The notes under the pieces were generated by a model that was given only the letters and a program-made list of their open reading frames with translations, was not told the origin of the DNA and did no database searches. The translations under genes and the position numbers were made by a program. Below are positions 26,801 to 34,200 of a DNA stretch of 64,000 nucleotides, piece after piece; the first letter of the stretch is position 1; each line of letters starts with the position of its first letter. Source of the stretch: Nymphalis io (Eukaryota > Arthropoda > Insecta > Lepidoptera > Nymphalidae); the NCBI RefSeq assembly GCF_905147045.1, contig NC_065902.1:1371377-1435376 (forward strand), given 5' to 3'.

Positions 26801-28225
26801 GTAATTGTTCGAATAAAAACTAAAATATAGCTGCTATATTCACTAATGGTATAACTAATTTCCCAATAGTAAATCTTTATAATGTTTCTTGGAATGATGT
26901 CATCTCATACCCAACAAGTTTATCCGTAAGTCGAATGGAATTTGATTGTGACAAAATATATAAGATTATAGGTACTTTGTTCAAATTCCAACTGCGTGAT
27001 CATATTACATATTACGAGAAATTAAATGAGTAAAAATCTTATATCTCCTTATTAAATATTTGATTTATTGTAAATATGTTTTAATTTAATATTTAAAGAG
27101 GTTTTTTGTTTTTGATAAATGCAGCGTAGACCACCCTTAACGAGGTGGACCGATGTCCAGAAGAAGGAATCCAACTGGATGCCGAAGTGGGTGAACGTGG
27201 GAGTTTTGACGTACCCTGGGAGAGGTTTACGTCCAACAGTGTATTGCGATTGGCTGAATGATAAATGTCAAAACGATAATGTTATTATAATGCAACCAAA
27301 TAGGATGTATTCTATAATGTAATCTGAAAATTACTTTATAATTTGTTCTTGCATAATCCCCATAATTATTTCACAAGGCTCACGAAGTTTGACATCGTTG
27401 ATCCAAATTACACTATTGTATAGAATTAGTATATGTTATTGTTTGGGTGTAAACAGAGCGTTGTGCTTTTTTTGCAACTATCAACGATAGAGATACCACG
27501 ATAGCCAAATTTCTTTAAAGATAAATATATTTTTTAAAGTACTAGCAATGCCTTTTTTTACAGTTACAGTCTGTGAATGTCCCACTGCTGGGCTAAGGCC
27601 TCCTCTCCCTTTTGAGGAGAAGGTTTGGAGCTTATTCCACCACGTTGCTCCAATGCGGGTTGATGGAATACACATGTAGCAGAATTTCAGTGAAATTTGA
27701 CACATGCAGGTTTCCTCACGATGTTTTCCTTCACCGTCAAGCACGAGATGAATTATAGTAACAAATTAAGCACATGAAAATTCAGTGGTGCTTGACCGGG
27801 TTTGAACCCACGTTCATCGGTTAATATTCACGCGTTCTTATCACTGGGCCATCTCGGCTTTAACATTAAACATACTAATATTTTTACAGGAATTACATAA
27901 ATTCCTTTTAAAAATACTAGTATATTTAATGTTAAAGTAATGTATTGTCAAAATTCTGCCTTTTAATATTTTAATTTTTATAAATAGCTTATAAATACAA
28001 TTTTATTTGGCTGCGATAATATATTTGACGATAAACAATTTAAGTAATACATCGAATGTTATTTATTTTTTCAGGTTACTTCTTTAAGATATAGTAGACC
28101 CAATACATATAAATAAAAACATCAAACATCTACAAGAGCGCTATCTTTGTGTTGTGGTTTCTCTGACATCGTGCCTTAAGGCCGGCTCTTAGTTTACTGT
28201 TTTACTTTAGTAAATTTTACCGATG

Positions 28226-28276
<51 letters not shown>

Positions 28277-31200
28277 GCGCTTTAAAACAGTTTCAAGGTT
28301 ATCTGTAATCATAGTCACCCTACCTTTGGCATTTCACGATTGTGTATTCACGGTGCCATTGTCTCATTGGTATAACTTGTCGTAATCATGACTCAGTTAT
28401 CATCGCAATATTAGACTAAAAGATTTATTCATAAGCTTAGTATAATTATTTTAAATATAAGGCTATACTCGAAATTAAATATTAATAAAACATTTTGGGG
28501 TAGAAAAGTCTATAATGAAATAACTGATTATAAATATCGATGAATAAAAATCACGACATATTTATTTTTTCCCTGCGTATGAAAACTAAAAAGTTTTAAG
28601 ATACTAAAAAAGTTGAAAGAAAAACGTAAATTCCGCTCAGAACTTTTGACGTTACAAACATACGGAAAATAACATTTGATTTGCTGATTCACGACTTTTA
28701 GTGTGAAAACCAAAAGATCAAAGAAGCTTCAACTTCTATATTTGACAAGCCAGTTGGCGTGGTTGGTGAATGCTTGCCTTTCACGCCGAAGGTTGTGGGT
28801 TCGATTCCCACCCAGGACAGATATTTGTGTACATGAACATGTCATGTTTGTCCTGAGTCTGGGTGTAATTATCTACATAAGTATGTATTTACAAAAGAAA
28901 AATTGTATATGTAGTATATCAGTAGGTCTGGTTTCCATAGTACAAGCTCTTTACAAGCTTAATTTGGGATCAGATGGCCGTGTATGAAAAATGTTCCAGG
29001 ATATTATTATTATATATATTTATTAGTATTTTTTTCCATTTTTAAATTTAAACTTTCTATATATCTAACTAACACTAACTGCGGGACTAGTCCACAAATT
29101 CAAAGTCGCTCAGCGTGCTATGGAGCGAGCTATGCTCGGAGTATCTTTGAAGGATAAGATCAGAAATGAGATTATCCGGAAAAGAACCGGAGTCACCGAC
29201 ATAGCTTGCAAAATTAGCAGGCTGAAGTGGCAGTGGGCTGGTCACGTATGTCGTAGGACCGATGGCCGTTGGAGCAGACGAGTCCTAGAGTGGAGACCGC
29301 GAATCGGCAAGCGCAGCGTAGGGCGCCCTCCAGCCAGGTGGACCGACGACCTTAAGAAGGTGGCGGGCACCAACTGGATGCGGAAGGCGGAGGACAGGGA
29401 GCTTTGGCGCACCTTGGGAGAGGCCTATGTTCAGCAGTGGACAACGATTGGCTGTTGATTGATTTGATTGATTGATTGATATATCTAAATTAAATGTATT
29501 AGTTACTGTGTATATCTCTCACCAGACAATTTTAAGCGCAGGTACTGTATAATAGTATATTACACAGTCATAAATTTTACAAAGGACTTATATTAAGAAT
29601 GAGGCGCATATATGATTTCGATAATCTAATTATCTCTTAAGTTAGGTTAGTTATACTGAAACCAAAACGGTTTACATAGTTCCTATATCATTTTATTTTA
29701 ATATTGAAATAAATAATTTATTTCATGTGTGAATTGGTATACAATTTGTACATAATATAATATAAAATGCAATAATGAAATTACTAAATAATTTCCATTT
29801 TGCGAAACTATTATCGTGTTTATATTTATACTGTTTATTATTCAAATTGAATATTCTTAGGGATTTATTCATTGGGAATGCAAGACACAGAACACAGGCA
29901 CAGAACGTATAATTACACAAATAACGATGGTATGTATACGTTACGTTTTACGAGTGAGCAATCAATTTGTAATCGTAACTCACACCGAGCGATTGATATT
30001 AAGTAATATGACATTGAATTAGAAAATTAAGTAACATGCGCACACGCATGTCACTAAGTGGCGCAACGTGTCACCGTTATTTATTCACACATCGTTTTAG
30101 CAACCGATGGCAATGGGCGACCTATATAATGTGATCTTGAAGATATGCCATGGTATTAACAAGTCGTAGATATTTGTTTCGAAAATTACATGCTTATAAT
30201 AAATAGACTTTATATTATCTTAAGTTACAATACAAGTAATTATCTTATTTTATGAATAATAAAGCGTAATGCCACAATTTATTTTTATAGTTTGAAAATC
30301 CGTTCATTCATTAATTTAATTGAATATAGATTCATAATTTATCTGTGCAAAGAACAAGCCAGCCAAAGAACAATGAGTAATATTGTAAGTTGAAAATTAT
30401 AGAGATCGTATATATAAGATATGCGAGTATTTTTTTAAATAATTTTGCAAAACGATAAGAAAAAATGAATCATTTCATAAATCATTCGACACGATATTTT
30501 TATTTAAATTTCGTAAAGAATAAACAAGTTACAAGGCAAATCTTATGAAACGTATACTTAAAATTTTATTATCTAAATTTGTTTTTAAAGCTTATATATT
30601 GCAGCCTTCATATTTTTATTTATTTTATAGTAATTAACTAAACAATGTTTAATCGCCTTTAATGCAAAATGATATTTTTTCTAATAAATTGATTGATCAG
30701 GCACATTTATGTAATAATATCATGTGATGAAGGACACCATGGAGCAACCAGCATATATTGGATAATAATCTGCCATTTGTGTATCCTCACCAATAACCTA
30801 CAAATCTTAGGCTTTTTCCCATAAATGGATCTTTTTCAGGCTGTTTATATTTTATATATCGTTAAATTTAGCAGTTTTTTGCCTTATTAAAAAATGATAT
30901 CAAAACGTCTATTTTTCTTTTATAATAGAACTTAATGTATATTGTACAGTAGCATGTAATGCATGCATGTAAAAAATATCTGAACAAACAAAAAATTAAT
31001 AAACAAAAAGAGAAATAGAATTGAATTTAATCGAATAATAAAAATTTATGCTTAGAACGTGAAGCATAAATTTTTAGTTTTACTCTTAGTTTGTAGTTCT
31101 TAGTTTTTAGTTTAGTTATGTATCATTTTTATAAACTATATTTGCTAAAAACTTAATGAAAATTACCCAAAGTGGTAATTGGTTGTTTTAATGGATTTTA

Positions 31201-34200
31201 ATCAAAGAGAAACAAAGAAGACTTCTAGACAATTACCTATTTAAAGTTTTCACATCAAAGCCCTTCTGGATATACTCGATACCAGCCGGAACAGCCATCG
31301 TCAGAAGCAGACGAGGTTTGCCAGTCTTTTCGGATTCTCGTTCGAATTCCTCGCGCAGTTCTTTCACCAGCTTAGCGTAGTTTTCACGGTCCTTGGGCTT
31401 TCCACCATCTCTAAAAGCTGGATATTCCCAATCTAAATCAAGACCGTCGAAGTGGTTTTGCCTTAGGAACTGAAAGAAATCAGGAGTTTTTTAGATTTTT
31501 ATAGTCATCATTGCAAACTAATAAAAATAACAAGCCAGTAAATGGAGCTTCAATTGCGATTCCGTAGACACACATGGCAGAATTTCATCCGATAGACCCA
31601 GGCCTAAAGGAAAAGATCGTGAGCAATCACGATCTTTTCCTTTAAGGCCGAGTACGAGATGGATTATAAGCACACAAATAAAGCACATGAAAAATCTTGT
31701 TTGTGTAAAAAAGTGTTATAGCCATTACGGCAGCTCAGCTGTTTCAATTATCATAATTGGTAACAACAGCAAAAAAATATTCACCTACCCAATTGTGTAC
31801 TAATCTTACCTAAAATTTAATGTACCTAATTCATCGCAACAGTAATTAACGAAGTTAATAAAAAAATCAATTTAATAGGAATTTTAGTACAGTACATTCA
31901 CTACTAAATAGCTGCCGAGACCAGATATCCGGCTGCACTTTAATAACGCTTAATGACAAGAGAAAGTGCAAACAACCTGCGTCCAGCTTTCAAAATACAC
32001 AACGCAGCTATAGCAGAGGCAGCAGATAACTGTTCATAATACACTATATATAAACAAAGGTTATAAATATAGTTTATGGTTCTAGCTCCTCTCGTTAAAA
32101 TGTAATACGTCAAGAGATGAAAATGTTGATGAAGGCCAAACAAATGAAATTAAAAAAAAAAACACTTTTATGGCTTTTAATGTTGTAAGGTTTCCAAGAA
32201 ATAAAAAATGTTACCTTAATAACATTCCTGACGAACTCCCTCCTTCTATCTTTAGCAGCAACCATGGGAGAAAAGCGAGAGGATCCCTCATTCCAGCCTC
32301 CGATAGCTAGTAGTGTCTTTAAGTTCTTGTTATAGGTTTTTAAACCAGTAAACTTAGCGTAACCACCTGAGGAAAAATATTTCTTATTAGTATTTAGTCT
32401 ATAAATAAACTATAATCTTTTAAAAACCAAGACAGTACCAACGAATTTGTTGAAGAAGATAACGTCCAAAGTTCAGAAAAACTTATATATAAATTACATA
32501 ATGAAATAAAAGAGTAACCAAGTCATGCTTCTATTGAATACAGCAGTACGGCGGCTAGTTTTTTTTTACTATCAAAATAGAACTTCTTCTCAAGAAATGT
32601 TACCCGTATATTTACAATTACTTTAAGCGACTTAGCCGATTTTGTTGAATATTTTGATCATGGGGTTACCTAGATGGTTCTTAGCTCTTAGCACTGCTCA
32701 GTATTTTTAATTATATATTTATTTATTCATGACTCATTCACTCATTTATTGTTTTTTTTTTTTTTGATACGGGCTACTTGTAATTAAACTTTGCTTTAGA
32801 AATATTACAATTATAGAAACGTAAGTACATAATACTCACAATTGATGCGTTATGTATTTTTTATTTTAATTAACTTATGTATTTAAGTATAAAATATTTC
32901 CGATATCAGTGTTATTTTATACGATTATTCCTTTGAAGATAAGTCCTTGAAAATATTAATATTGCGTTTTCTAAAGTTCCGCAAATTAATAAATGTTAGA
33001 TTGTACTTAATGTAATTAAATATAACGCATATCATTTAAAATAATGAAACAGGAACAAGATAATTCATCGATAAAACTGATAAGAGGAGAAACGGTATTT
33101 TGTGCAATTATTATTTATTAAAATCATTATTAGAAGACGAATACCGCTTCAGATCCTTTCGATTTGTTTTTAAATATCCATTATAATTTACCGGTTGTTT
33201 GTAGTTTTTCACCTTATTATAAAATACCTCAATAGAATAAATATTTGAATAATACTTGATGAGTTTATTATTTAAACATTGTAAGGATGCTCCTCCCATC
33301 CGTTTGATAGCATTTCTAACACAAGTTACTAACAATGCAATATTTTAATTAGTTATATAATACATGGCTGTTGAAGCCATTTTCCTAGTTATAAAATTTT
33401 GATGTTATCATTTCTATATAATATATTTTTTGCTAAAATAATTGGAATTGCGATTCAACAGAGAAATGCGATAAGATGAAAGTCATACAAGATTTTTGTA
33501 GTCATCATGTTGATAAGTAAAAAAAATAACAGCCAATTAATATCCAATTGATGGGTAAAGGCAACCTCTTCTCTTGAGAAGATTTAGCTTACGTTTAGGT
33601 AATATTTTTCATCCGAAACATCCGACACACAAACGGTGCTTGTTAAAGAATTAAGTTAAGCTTACAACAGTATATAACTTACTTAGTTTAAAAAAAAACC
33701 TGGCTCGTGATCCAGAATTAATATTTTGTCATCTATATATATTCTATTATAATACTGTTGAGTTAACATTTCAGCATTTAAAACTTAATCTAGACAATAC
33801 GTTTTCGCCATTTAAAGTGAATAACGAAAATTGGTCATAAAGTAACCACTTAGTAACGATCTTGGTATTTATAGTAATTGTGTCATGGACTTGGTTACAT
33901 AGTTGAAATATCAAAAATAAGTTAGGAAATTACGTCAACTTGGCATATGACATGCTCATTATTTTAATAAGAGACGGTCAAGTATATTGGCCTTAGTGGA
34001 TAGAAAACGTGGTTCTTAACCGAGTTTGAAGAATGCGGTGCTAATTTGAATATTTCTAGACCCACCAGCCGAAGTTGTGCGAATATGACGGACAAAATGT
34101 CAGTCAGTCATTATAAAATTTTATTAAATGGCTTTATTTTTATACATCATTAGCTAATGCTCGAGACAAATCGCAATAGTTTTATACATTATTTTATTAA

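Larger units (their letters stand above)
24974..31236 (-). other. 6.3-kb Cht6 intron filled by retroposons
   Basis: Lies between two well-supported GH18 exons with matching phase, so it is an intron. It contains family A, B and D copies, two RTE-type 3' ends and a (TA)n tract, listed separately. The rest is AT-rich and shows nothing further. Confidence 0.85.

Noticed and set aside
28756..28810. tRNA-like sequence with good B box
   Set aside because: It continues directly into a SINE body with an ATT tail, so it is the head of a retroposon and not a functional tRNA gene.
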